Positions 41,178 through 49,535 of a stretch of 64,000 nt of DNA are shown piece by piece. Position numbers and translations under genes: made by a program. The notes under the pieces are model-generated. The model ran no database searches, was not told the DNA's origin, and was given only the letters and a program-made list of their open reading frames with translations. Location: contig CALOGB020000129.1 of the NCBI GenBank assembly GCA_942636505.2, positions 62,001 to 126,000 of the forward strand. Direction: 5' to 3'. Numbering within the stretch: position 1 is the stretch's first letter; each line of letters opens with the position of its first letter. This DNA comes from an uncultured bacterium (GTDB taxonomy: Bacteria > Pseudomonadota > Alphaproteobacteria > Sphingomonadales > Sphingomonadaceae).

Positions 41178-42158
41178 TTACGAAAAACCGACGACCGCAT
41201 GCGGGACATAGGGTTCCTCCAGCCGCGCGATCTCGCGGTCGGTAAGGCCCAGTTCGAGCGCCGCGATCGCATCGTCGAGATGCGCGGTCTTCGACGCCCC
41301 GATGATCGGCGCGGATACCTCCGGTTTCGCCAGCACCCAGGCGAGCGCTACCTGTGCCCTCGGCACGTCGCGTTCCTTGGCGATCGTCGCGACCGTCTCC
41401 ACCACCTTGCGATCCGCCTCGACGGTATGCGCGTACAGCGTCTTGCCGAACTCGTCGGTCTGCGACCGTCCGGTGGTCTGGTCCCAGTCGCGCGTCAGGC
41501 GCCCGCGGGCGAGCGGGCTCCAAGGAATCACGCCGACTCCTTCGGCGTCGCACAGCGGCAGCATCTCGCGCTCTTCCTCGCGGTACAGCAGGTTCAGATA
41601 ATCCTGCATCGTCGCGAACCGCATCCAGCCATTCGCTTCGCTGACGTGCAGCATCGTCGCGAACTGCCAAGCGAACATCGACGACGCACCGATATACCGC
41701 GCCTTGCCTGCCTTCACGACGTCGTGCAGCGCCTCCAGCGTTTCCTCGATCGGCACGTCGTAATCGAACCGATGGATCTGGTAGAGGTCGACATAGTCGG
41801 TGCCGAGCCGCGTGAGGCTGGCATCGATCTCGGCCATGATCGCCTTGCGGCTGAGACCCGCGCCGTTCGGGCCCGGGCGCATCCGCCCGTGCACCTTGGT
41901 GGCAATCACCACTTCGTCGCGACGCGTGAAGTCCTTGAGCGCACGACCGACGATCTCCTCCGACGTACCATCCGAATAGACGTTGGCGGTGTCGAAGAAG
42001 TTGATCCCCGCCTCGACCGCCGCGCGCAGGATCGGGCGACTGGTTTCCTCGTCGAGCGTCCACGCGTGATTGCCGCGATCGGGGATGCCGTAGGTCATGC
42101 AGCCCAGGCAAAGCCGCGAAACATCCAGGCCGGTGCTGCCGAGTTTGGTGTAGTCCAT
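41178..42158 (-). CDS. aldo/keto reductase
   Basis: A 326-aa (beta/alpha)8 NADPH-dependent oxidoreductase. The catalytic tetrad is visible: Asp56 and Tyr61 (FFDTANVYSDG), Lys88 (IATKVHG) and His129 (LYQIHRFD). VIPWSPLARGRLTR and PIIGASKTAHLDDAI are marks of the AKR11/YajO-like branch, which reduces aldehydes and ketones. The ATG is at 42156-42158. It lies divergent from the Gfo/Idh/MocA gene across a 185-bp region holding a palindrome, so the two oxidoreductases may be regulated together. Confidence 0.92.
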   Translation of the reverse strand: MDYTKLGSTGLDVSRLCLGCMTYGIPDRGNHAWTLDEETSRPILRAAVEAGINFFDTANVYSDGTSEEIVGRALKDFTRRDEVVIATKVHGRMRPGPNGAGLSRKAIMAEIDASLTRLGTDYVDLYQIHRFDYDVPIEETLEALHDVVKAGKARYIGASSMFAWQFATMLHVSEANGWMRFATMQDYLNLLYREEEREMLPLCDAEGVGVIPWSPLARGRLTRDWDQTTGRSQTDEFGKTLYAHTVEADRKVVETVATIAKERDVPRAQVALAWVLAKPEVSAPIIGASKTAHLDDAIAALELGLTDREIARLEEPYVPHAVVGFS

Positions 42159-42182
42159 GATTCGTCTACCTCAGAGGTTCAC

Positions 42183-42200
42183 GTGCCGAACGAACGGCAC
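42183..42200. promoter_or_regulatory. GTGCCG-N6-CGGCAC palindrome in a divergent promoter region
   Basis: A perfect 6-bp-arm inverted repeat 24 bp upstream of the aldo/keto reductase ATG and about 143 bp upstream of the divergent oxidoreductase. It may be an operator for the former. No regulator gene is adjacent. Confidence 0.35.
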
Positions 42201-42343
42201 CGCGATGCGGTCCGGTATGATCGGCGCGATTGCGGAAACGCAGCGTCGCGGATCCCGACGTACGCGGCAAACACGCGAAGAATGCAACGATCATGGTCGT
42301 CCGTCGTTCGCCCTGCATCCCCAAACTACACCGAAGGACCGAT

Positions 42344-43459
42344 ATGTTCGGACACAAGAAGAAGGTGCGCTATGCCGTCGTCGGCGGTGGCCAGATATCG
42401 CAGCAGGCGTTCATGCCGGGCATCGGTCGCACCGACAATTCGGAACTCGCGGCGCTGGTCACGGGCGATCCGGTCAAGGCGGACAAGCTCGCCAAGCTCT
42501 ACGATATCAAGGCATGGTCGTACGAGCAGTATGACGAACTGCTCAAGTCGGGCGAGATCGACGCCGTCTATGTCGCGACGCCGAACTTCCTTCATCTGCA
42601 ATACGCGGTTCCGGCGCTCGAAGCGGGCATTCACGTCCTGCTCGAAAAGCCGATGGCGTCCAGCGTCGCCGAAGCCGAACAGATCATCGCCGCGCAGAAG
42701 AAAGGCGGCGCCAAGCTGATGATCGCCTATCGCCTCCACAACGAACCGGGCACGGTCGAGATGATCACCCGCGCCCGCGATGGCGAGTTCGGCGAGTTGC
42801 GCAGCTTCGTTTCGGTGTTCGCGCAGAATGTCGCTGAGGCCAATTCGCGCGGTCACAACGGTTACTGGGGCGGTCCGGTGCCGGACATGGGGACGTACCC
42901 GCTCAACGCAGTCCGCAACCTGTTCGGGCAGGAGCCCATCGCCGTGCATGCGATCGGTACGAAGACCCCCGGGCGCGGCTTCAACTTTCACGACACCGTG
43001 GCCGTCACCTTGCGCTTCCCCGATGAACGCGTCGCGCAGTTCAGCGTCAGCTACGCTACCGCATCGGCCGAGTTCTTCGAGCTCGTCGGCACGAAGGCGA
43101 GCATCCACGCGTCGCCCGCCTTCATGTTCGGGCCGAAGATCGGCATCACCTATGTCGAGAAGACCAGCGCCGGCAGCAAGACGCACAGCTTCGATCCGGT
43201 CGAACAGTTCGGCAACGAGACGCAGTATTTCTCGAACTGCATCCTCGAGGATCTTCATCCCGAAGCCGACGGCGAGGAAGGCCTGTTCGACATGCGTGTC
43301 TTGGCCGCGATCGAGCGATCGCTCGACACCGGCGAGACCGTGACCCTCGAACCGGCTTCGCGAAGCCGCCATGTCGAACCGGACCAGGCGCTCAAGCTCA
43401 AGCCGGCGAAGGAACCCAGCGAGGACGAGATGATCAGCATCATCCCCCAATCGGCATGA
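42344..43459 (+). CDS. Gfo/Idh/MocA-family oxidoreductase
   Basis: A 371-aa NAD(P)-dependent oxidoreductase. The Rossmann motif is VRYAVVGGGQISQQAFMPG near the N-terminus, followed by VATPNFLHLQYAVPALEAG and the EKPMA motif with the family's key Lys. It resembles glucose-fructose oxidoreductase without its signal peptide, so it should be cytoplasmic and act on a sugar or inositol derivative. The ATG at 42344 follows GAAGGA at a good distance; the open frame upstream of it is non-coding. The DUF72 gene follows by about 97 bp. Confidence 0.9.
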   Translation: MFGHKKKVRYAVVGGGQISQQAFMPGIGRTDNSELAALVTGDPVKADKLAKLYDIKAWSYEQYDELLKSGEIDAVYVATPNFLHLQYAVPALEAGIHVLLEKPMASSVAEAEQIIAAQKKGGAKLMIAYRLHNEPGTVEMITRARDGEFGELRSFVSVFAQNVAEANSRGHNGYWGGPVPDMGTYPLNAVRNLFGQEPIAVHAIGTKTPGRGFNFHDTVAVTLRFPDERVAQFSVSYATASAEFFELVGTKASIHASPAFMFGPKIGITYVEKTSAGSKTHSFDPVEQFGNETQYFSNCILEDLHPEADGEEGLFDMRVLAAIERSLDTGETVTLEPASRSRHVEPDQALKLKPAKEPSEDEMISIIPQSA

Positions 43460-43556
43460 TCGACGCCGGCGTCCGTCTCTTTCTCCGCGATGACCAGCGG
43501 GGCAGGGGACGGATGCCGGACGATTGCCGTGGTGCTTCCGCGAAGGTCGTTTTCCG

Positions 43557-44312
43557 GTGACGGATCCGGCCTGCGTGATCGGCACCGCCGGCTGGAGCAT
43601 ACCGGCCGCGGATCGGCCGAACTTTCCGGAAACGGGGACCGCGCTACAGCGTTACGCGGCCGTGATGCACGGTGTCGAAGTGAACTCGTCCTTCCACCGG
43701 CCACACCGGCAATCGACCTGGGCTCGATGGGCCGCCAGCGTTCCCGACGATTTCCGGTTCACGGCAAAGATACCCAAGTCGATCAGCCACGATCTTCGCT
43801 TGCGCGATGCCGCCGCGCCGCTCGATCGCTTCCTCGACGAGGTGTCCGGCCTGGGTGGCAAGCTTGCGCTTCTTCTCCTGCAACTACCGCCAAGCCTCGC
43901 CTTCGATCATGCGACGGTCACCCGTTTTCTTGCGGACGTCGGCGAACGAACCGATACCAGCATCGTTTGCGAACCGCGCCACGCCAGCTGGTTCGAGCCT
44001 GATGTCGACAGCCTGTTAGCGACCCAGAAAGTGGCGCGGGTCGCTGCCGATCCCGCGCGCATCCCGGCGGCGGTACGTCCGGGTGGCTGGCGCGGGCTCA
44101 CGTATTACCGGCTGCACGGATCGCCTGACATGTACCGAACCGCGTACGGGCGCGACCGCCTACGCGACTATGCGCGCCTGATTGCCGAGGACCGCGCAGC
44201 GGGGCGCCCGGCATGGTGCATGTTCGACAACACGGCCGCCTCTGCGGCGCTGGGTGATGCGCTTCAGTTGACCGAACTGGTCGACGCATCGTCGGACGGC
44301 AGGGCGGGCTAA
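43557..44312 (+). CDS. DUF72 family protein
   Basis: A protein of about 251 aa of the DUF72 (YecE-like) TIM-barrel family. Conserved stretches are IGTAGWSIP near the N-terminus, VEVNSSFHRPHRQSTWARWA, FRFTAKIPKSISHDLRL, and YYRLHGSPDMYRTAYG. The biochemical role of the family is not settled. Its start is uncertain: the GTG at 43557 has GAAGG 10 bases upstream, and an ATG at 43524 is the alternative. The stop overlaps the stop of the convergent 85-aa gene inside a short CGGGCT-AA-AGCCCG hairpin at 44305-44318, which may terminate both. Confidence 0.85.
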   Translation: MTDPACVIGTAGWSIPAADRPNFPETGTALQRYAAVMHGVEVNSSFHRPHRQSTWARWAASVPDDFRFTAKIPKSISHDLRLRDAAAPLDRFLDEVSGLGGKLALLLLQLPPSLAFDHATVTRFLADVGERTDTSIVCEPRHASWFEPDVDSLLATQKVARVAADPARIPAAVRPGGWRGLTYYRLHGSPDMYRTAYGRDRLRDYARLIAEDRAAGRPAWCMFDNTAASAALGDALQLTELVDASSDGRAG

Positions 44313-44566
44313 AGCCCGATCTTCGCCAGCGCGGCGGACAATTCCGCATTCGACCCAGTGTCGTCCTTGGGAGAAAGCCGGTTCAGCACGGTCTGGACGC
44401 GCGTTTGCGCGACCTGGAGCGTCTTGTGCCGCACTTCACGCGTGGCGTTGGTCCGCCAGGACGCACTCTCGCCCAGCAACGCCGCCCATTTGGCCTCTTC
44501 TGCGGCCAAGATCGCCAACGCCAGCCGCAACCCATCTCGCCGGCCATGCGCATACTCGTCCGACAT
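44309..44566 (-). CDS. small hypothetical protein, 85 aa
   Basis: Starts MSDEYAHGRRDGLRLALAIL and continues as an alpha-helical, charged protein (AAEEAKWAALLGESASW, TLQVAQTRVQTVLNRL). No membrane segment or signal peptide is seen. AGGGAGA stands about 10 bases before the ATG at 44566; an in-frame upstream extension to 44614 lacks a ribosome site. Composition and helix pattern look like a real cytosolic protein. It is convergent with DUF72 and downstream of the transglutaminase/TPR gene. I do not recognise a family. Confidence 0.6.
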   Translation of the reverse strand: MSDEYAHGRRDGLRLALAILAAEEAKWAALLGESASWRTNATREVRHKTLQVAQTRVQTVLNRLSPKDDTGSNAELSAALAKIGL

Positions 44567-44658
44567 CAAGCGGTTTTCTCCCTGCGACACGACACCATTC
44601 ACCGTCGTCGCCAATCAATAGGCCGAGCGCCCCGTTAAGGGCTACCCGATACCAATGA

Positions 44659-47469
44659 TCAGTCCGCCTTGATGCCGTAGCGCGCATACCGCCTGTCGAC
44701 GCTCGGTAGAAGCCGCCGTGCAATCGCGAATTCCTTCGTCGCTTCGGGTCGCCGGTCCGATTTCGCCAACACGATTCCGCGCATGAAATGGCTTTCCGCC
44801 TGATTGGGTGTCGACGCCAGCACCGCGTCGAGATCGGCCAGCGCCTGCTCGTACTTTCCAAGCCGATACCAGACCATCGCCCGGCTATCGAGCGGACCAC
44901 TCGTGTCGGTGCTCAACTCGATCGCCCCGGTACAGTCTTTCAACGCGCTGTCGATCATGACCATGCGCGTTCCCTTGGCCCAGCATCGTGCGTTCATCAG
45001 CGACGGCGAACCCGGCTTGTCCGCAATCAGGCTGTCGAACAACACGAGTGCTGCGGTGACGTCGCCATATTCTCCGAGCAGGCCGGCCTTGGCTTCGCGG
45101 AACGCGTTGCGCATGCTACCGCCTAGCGCGATGCGCTGATCGAGCAACGCAAGCGCTCCGGGCATATCGCCACCTTCGGCCTTCAGGTCGCTGAGCTGGC
45201 CGATCGCCTGTTGCGACGAAGGATCCAGGGCAAGAGCTGCTTCCGCGTCCTTGAGCGCCGCTGCCATGTCGCCCAGCTCGTGCGACTCCGTCGAGCGTTG
45301 GAGATAGAGATCGATCGTCGGGGTGATCGCGATCGCGTGCGTCAGGTCGGCGACGGCACCGCGACGATCCCCCACGCCGCTTCTGAGCGACGCACGGCTG
45401 GTATAGCCGCTGGCTTCGCCGGGATCGTCGGCGATCGACTTCGCAAAGATCGCCTCGATCGCCTTGAGTTGCGTGGCACCGGGCGGGTCGCTGGCGTTGA
45501 TGTCCCAGCGACGCCGCGTGTCGGCCGAGGCGACGATACGTGGCGCGCGGGCCTTCGCGGTCGTCAGGGCATCGCGCTCCGCCGGAATGCGGGCAACCGC
45601 GATCTCGCCGCCGACCGTGTCGATCCGCTCGTCGAGCGTGAACATACCGTTCGCCAGGCTTGCGCTGCGAACGATGTCATACCCGGCGATGTTCGCCTTG
45701 AGATCGGGTTCTCCCTCCAGCGCGAAGGCGCGGCCACCGTCGGGAAGGCGCAACCGCAAGCGATAGCGCATGCCGTCGGGCTGGTTGACCAGAACGGGGA
45801 CGGCTGCCCAGGTGGCCTTGCTGCGGTCGGGATCGAAATTGACCTGATCGATCAGCCTGTCGACCGCGCGCTTGCGGCGACGGTCGTCGGTCGTCCAGAT
45901 CGTGCTCGTCGCGCCGCGTGCCTTCAGCGTGACCGCACCAGTGATCGGATCGGACGTGATCGACGTATCGACGAACTGTCCCTCGCCCAGGAACCCTTGC
46001 AGGAACTGCCCGACGGCCTGGCGCTGCTCTTTCTCGCCCAACTGGGTCTTGGCCATCGTCAGCATCGCCGCCGGTCGTCCGTGGACGATCGCCGTCGCCT
46101 CGAACGCGCTGGGCAGATCGACGCTGGCGGTTTCGTCTGCCTCGACGATCAGGTCGATCACCGGACGCGCATTCGCGTGTGTCGCGATTTTGAGAAGCGC
46201 GGCACCGTCGGCGCGGATCGGCAGGACATAGCCGACGTCGGGCGTGTCGTGGATATCCGCAAGCCTCGAACCGGCGCCCGTCCCATCGAGCCACAGGGTC
46301 TGGCCGCCGATCGTCGCCTTCACGAAGACGTGATTGAAAGCCGCCGCGCTCGGCAGCCTCTCGGCCACGAAGTCCCCCGATCCGACGGCGGCGAGGACCG
46401 GCTCGGCATCGATCCCCATCGCCCGCAGCATCGACAGCAACAGCACCGTCTTTGCCTTGCAGTCGCCGTAGCGAACCTCCCACGTCCGCGCGGGTTTCTG
46501 CGGAATATAGTTTCCGCCATCCATCCCGACGGCAAGATAGCGGATCTTGTCCTGGACGAGTTCCAGCGCGCGTTCGGCCCTGCCGATCGGCGTCGCATCC
46601 GCCTTCATGATCGCCTCGACCTCGGTCCTCAGCGGGGAGCCGGGCGCAATGGCGTTGGCTTCCGCGCCATATAGCGGTGCGAAGCTCTTCGAGACGTCCG
46701 CCCAGTCGGCGAACGTGGCGAATTCGATCATCGGCGGATGCCGGAACCGACTTGGCGCATCCTGCGGCATCTCGACCGGCTTTGGGGCGGGGAGGGCCAG
46801 GTCGAGCACGGTGTATTGCCCGTCGCGGATCGGCACGGCCTTGACGCCGTCGGCCTCCAGCTTCCAGCGCGGTGGCGTCGAGGTCGGCCACGATATGCGC
46901 GCACGGGCGAAGGCAACCCGCGCGGGCAGGGCGATCATCGGAACGACGTTCTGCACGCGGCCGCCCAACGCGGCGTCTTTCGATGTCGTCGACGCCCGCA
47001 GCCGCAGGATGTCGCCGACCTGAAGACCTTCGACCGCCAGCGTCGCCGTCAGGATACCGGTCAATTCGCGCTGTTCGAGCGCCTGTTCGCGCCGCAAGAC
47101 GGTGAACTTCTGTCCGTTCGCCAGCAGGTCGATACGCTGGCTCCCGCGCCAGATCGCCAGTTCGTGGACGATGATGTCGCCCTTGTCCGGCGCCCAGGGC
47201 AAGGCGAGCGACGTCGCCTGTGCCAGCATCTCCGGCGACGTAATGTGCGACGCGACATCCATGTAGGACCACAGCCGCCCGTCCTCGATGCGTTGTTGCG
47301 TATCGAAGATCACCAGCGCCGGCGTATCTGCGCCTGTCTTCGCCGCGTCCGGCAGCATGGCCGGAATGACCCAGCTGGGCGCGGCCTGATACAAGGGAAG
47401 GTCGCCGGCCTGCGCCGCAGACGTCGCCACGCACCCCAGCGACACCGCTGCAACCACTATACTTCGCAC
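44659..47469 (-). CDS. DUF3857/transglutaminase-like protein with C-terminal TPR repeats
   Basis: A 936-aa exported protein. A signal peptide (MRSIVVAAVSLGCVATSAAQA, from a GTG start 7 bases after GGGGGG) precedes a DUF3857 domain and a transglutaminase-like core. The candidate triad is Cys in RYGDCKAKT, His in FNHVFVKA and Asp in TLWLDGTGAG. After about residue 690 come tetratricopeptide repeats (ASLRSGVGDRRGAVADLTHA, YRLGKYEQALADLDAVLAST). Such proteins occur widely in Bacteroidetes and sphingomonads; the role may be peptide cross-linking or hydrolysis at the envelope. The frame is open upstream of 47469 but the export signal fixes the start. Confidence 0.85.
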   Translation of the reverse strand: MRSIVVAAVSLGCVATSAAQAGDLPLYQAAPSWVIPAMLPDAAKTGADTPALVIFDTQQRIEDGRLWSYMDVASHITSPEMLAQATSLALPWAPDKGDIIVHELAIWRGSQRIDLLANGQKFTVLRREQALEQRELTGILTATLAVEGLQVGDILRLRASTTSKDAALGGRVQNVVPMIALPARVAFARARISWPTSTPPRWKLEADGVKAVPIRDGQYTVLDLALPAPKPVEMPQDAPSRFRHPPMIEFATFADWADVSKSFAPLYGAEANAIAPGSPLRTEVEAIMKADATPIGRAERALELVQDKIRYLAVGMDGGNYIPQKPARTWEVRYGDCKAKTVLLLSMLRAMGIDAEPVLAAVGSGDFVAERLPSAAAFNHVFVKATIGGQTLWLDGTGAGSRLADIHDTPDVGYVLPIRADGAALLKIATHANARPVIDLIVEADETASVDLPSAFEATAIVHGRPAAMLTMAKTQLGEKEQRQAVGQFLQGFLGEGQFVDTSITSDPITGAVTLKARGATSTIWTTDDRRRKRAVDRLIDQVNFDPDRSKATWAAVPVLVNQPDGMRYRLRLRLPDGGRAFALEGEPDLKANIAGYDIVRSASLANGMFTLDERIDTVGGEIAVARIPAERDALTTAKARAPRIVASADTRRRWDINASDPPGATQLKAIEAIFAKSIADDPGEASGYTSRASLRSGVGDRRGAVADLTHAIAITPTIDLYLQRSTESHELGDMAAALKDAEAALALDPSSQQAIGQLSDLKAEGGDMPGALALLDQRIALGGSMRNAFREAKAGLLGEYGDVTAALVLFDSLIADKPGSPSLMNARCWAKGTRMVMIDSALKDCTGAIELSTDTSGPLDSRAMVWYRLGKYEQALADLDAVLASTPNQAESHFMRGIVLAKSDRRPEATKEFAIARRLLPSVDRRYARYGIKAD

Positions 47470-47596
47470 AATTCGGCCCCCCGATAGTCCCCGCGCAGAC
47501 GATATCGGCAAATTCGTTCGCAAGCCCAGAGAAATCGCAGAATGCGGGACTTCCTTGCGCGGAGGACCCGAAACAATACCGGGCGTGGCAGCAAGG

Positions 47597-49372
47597 TCAG
47601 CCGCGTTCGGGCTCGGCCGCCGTCTCGCGCTCGGCAAGCCAGATCGCGAACGGCGCGGCCTCCATCGGGCGCGCAAACCAGAAGCCCTGCGCCTCCTCGC
47701 AACCGAGCTGCGTCAGGATCGCGGCTGCTTCTCCGGTCTCGATCCCCTCGGCCACCACGCGGTAGCCGAGCTTGTGCGCCAGTCCGATCATTGTCTCGAC
47801 GAGCACGAAGTCGGGCCCGGCCGCTTCGGTGAGGTTGCGCATGAAGGCCTGGTCGATCTTCACGATCCGGGCGGGCAGGCGCTGGAGATAGGCGAGGCTG
47901 CTGTGTCCCGTCCCGAAATCGTCGATGGCAAGGCAAATGCCCGCTTCCGCCAGTTCGCGCAGCATCGCCAGCGCTTGGTCGGGCTGGTCCATGATCGCGC
48001 TTTCGGTCAGCTCGATCTCCAGCCGCTCAGGCCGCAGATCGCGCTTGAACAAGGCCAGCTGGATCCGGTCGATCAAGTCGGCCTCGCCGAGATTGGCGGC
48101 GGAGATGTTGACCGACAGGACCGGCGCGATCCCGGCGAAATTCCAGGCCGCCATCTGATCCATCGCCGCATCGATCACCCACTGCGTCGTCGCGCGCGCC
48201 AGCGAGGTCTCCTCGATGATCGGGATGAACTCGGCGGGCGACACCTCGCCCAGTCGAGGGTGCCGCCAGCGCAGCAACGCTTCCGCGCCCAGGCACCGTC
48301 CCGTCGCGAGCTCGATCCGTGGTTGGTACACCAGTCGCAACTGGTCGCCGGCCTCGAGTGCCGCGCCGAAATCCTGCAACAGGCCGTATTGGCGGCGGTG
48401 CGCGATGTCGTTGGCGGGCGAATGCAGCGCGATCGCGCCATCGGCGTTGCGTGCGTCCTGTGCAGCGCTGGCCGCCCCCCTCAGCACGTCGTCGGCCGAC
48501 ACGCTGCCGATGACGAACGACCGGACGCCGATCGCGACGTTCGTGACGAAGCGTACCGACGACGTGGCATGCATCGTCTCGAAGCTCGACCGGAGCAGCG
48601 AAACATAGGCCAGCTCCTCGACACCCGGCGGCGAGATGAACGCGAACTGCGCGCTGCCAACCTGATAGGCGACACGACCCGGCCCCAGCGCCACGCGCAG
48701 CGCCTGCGACGCCTCCCGGATGAAATCGTCAACGCGAGCGACGCCCAGCGCACGCACGATCCGGCTGATCTGATCGTCGCGCGCCATGTCGACCACCACC
48801 GCGAACCGGTGCTCGCCCGGATGGTCCCGCTCCAGATCCATCAGGTCGTCGCGGAACTGGTTCCGGGTCGGCATGCCGGTGACCGGATCGATCCGTCCGA
48901 AGGCGTGCTGCAGCTCGATCTGCGCCATCACCATCGCTGCCAGATCGACCAGCGCGGCAAGCTCGGCCTCGGTCGCCTTGCGCGGTTCGGTCCCCAATAC
49001 GCAAAGCGATCCGAGGCCGTAGCCATCGCTGGTGACCAACGGCGCGCCGGCATAGAAGCGCGTTCCGGCACGACCGAGCACGCTGTCGGCGTAACAAGCG
49101 TCGGCCTGGAAATCCTCGATGACGAGCGGCTGGGTCGACTCGGCGACCTGCGCGCATGGGGCCTTGTCGCGCGGGATGCTGCGATGCTCGACGCCGACGC
49201 GCGACTTGAACCATTGCCGGTCGCGATCCGTCAATGACACCGCAGCCACCGGCAATCCGAAGATCTGGCTGGCCATCCGGGTTATCCGATCGAAGCCCTC
49301 GCTGGCCGGGGTATCGAGCAACTTCAACTGGTACAGGGCGTCCAGCCGAGCCTCTTCGTGATGGTCGCGCAC
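47597..49372 (-). CDS. GAF-GGDEF-EAL protein with degenerate GGDEF, c-di-GMP phosphodiesterase
   Basis: A 591-aa protein. Residues about 20-150 form a GAF domain. About 160-320 form a GGDEF-like domain whose signature is VGSAQF instead of GGDEF, so cyclase activity is very unlikely. About 335-580 form an EAL domain with GAEALLRW, IDDFGTGHSSLAYLQRLP, KIDQAFM and VAEGIET, which keep the residues for Mg binding and catalysis. It should hydrolyse c-di-GMP, with the GAF and perhaps the GGDEF-like part as regulators. The GTG start follows AAAGGA by 5 bases. The gene is divergent from the alpha-2-macroglobulin gene. Confidence 0.9.
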   Translation of the reverse strand: MRDHHEEARLDALYQLKLLDTPASEGFDRITRMASQIFGLPVAAVSLTDRDRQWFKSRVGVEHRSIPRDKAPCAQVAESTQPLVIEDFQADACYADSVLGRAGTRFYAGAPLVTSDGYGLGSLCVLGTEPRKATEAELAALVDLAAMVMAQIELQHAFGRIDPVTGMPTRNQFRDDLMDLERDHPGEHRFAVVVDMARDDQISRIVRALGVARVDDFIREASQALRVALGPGRVAYQVGSAQFAFISPPGVEELAYVSLLRSSFETMHATSSVRFVTNVAIGVRSFVIGSVSADDVLRGAASAAQDARNADGAIALHSPANDIAHRRQYGLLQDFGAALEAGDQLRLVYQPRIELATGRCLGAEALLRWRHPRLGEVSPAEFIPIIEETSLARATTQWVIDAAMDQMAAWNFAGIAPVLSVNISAANLGEADLIDRIQLALFKRDLRPERLEIELTESAIMDQPDQALAMLRELAEAGICLAIDDFGTGHSSLAYLQRLPARIVKIDQAFMRNLTEAAGPDFVLVETMIGLAHKLGYRVVAEGIETGEAAAILTQLGCEEAQGFWFARPMEAAPFAIWLAERETAAEPERG

Positions 49373-49535
49373 ACGATTCCTTTCACGTTCCCCTCTATAA
49401 TCAAAACCTTAATGGTTTAATCCATGTCAGACTAGAGAAATGAAACCTAAGTTTATCTAACGCTACTCGGGTGGGGCCCTGTTAAGTCTGGACTAGCGCC
49501 GCCCGGCCCCTATTCTGTTGGCGGGGAGAGCGGGC

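Noticed and set aside
49373..49535. TATAAT at 49396-49401 as a promoter for the alpha-2-macroglobulin gene
   Set aside because: No -35 box at a fitting distance could be found on the plus strand, and the same bases could serve the divergent gene; I did not call it. The AAACC-TTAAT-GGTTT near-palindrome at 49404-49418 is likewise too short to call.
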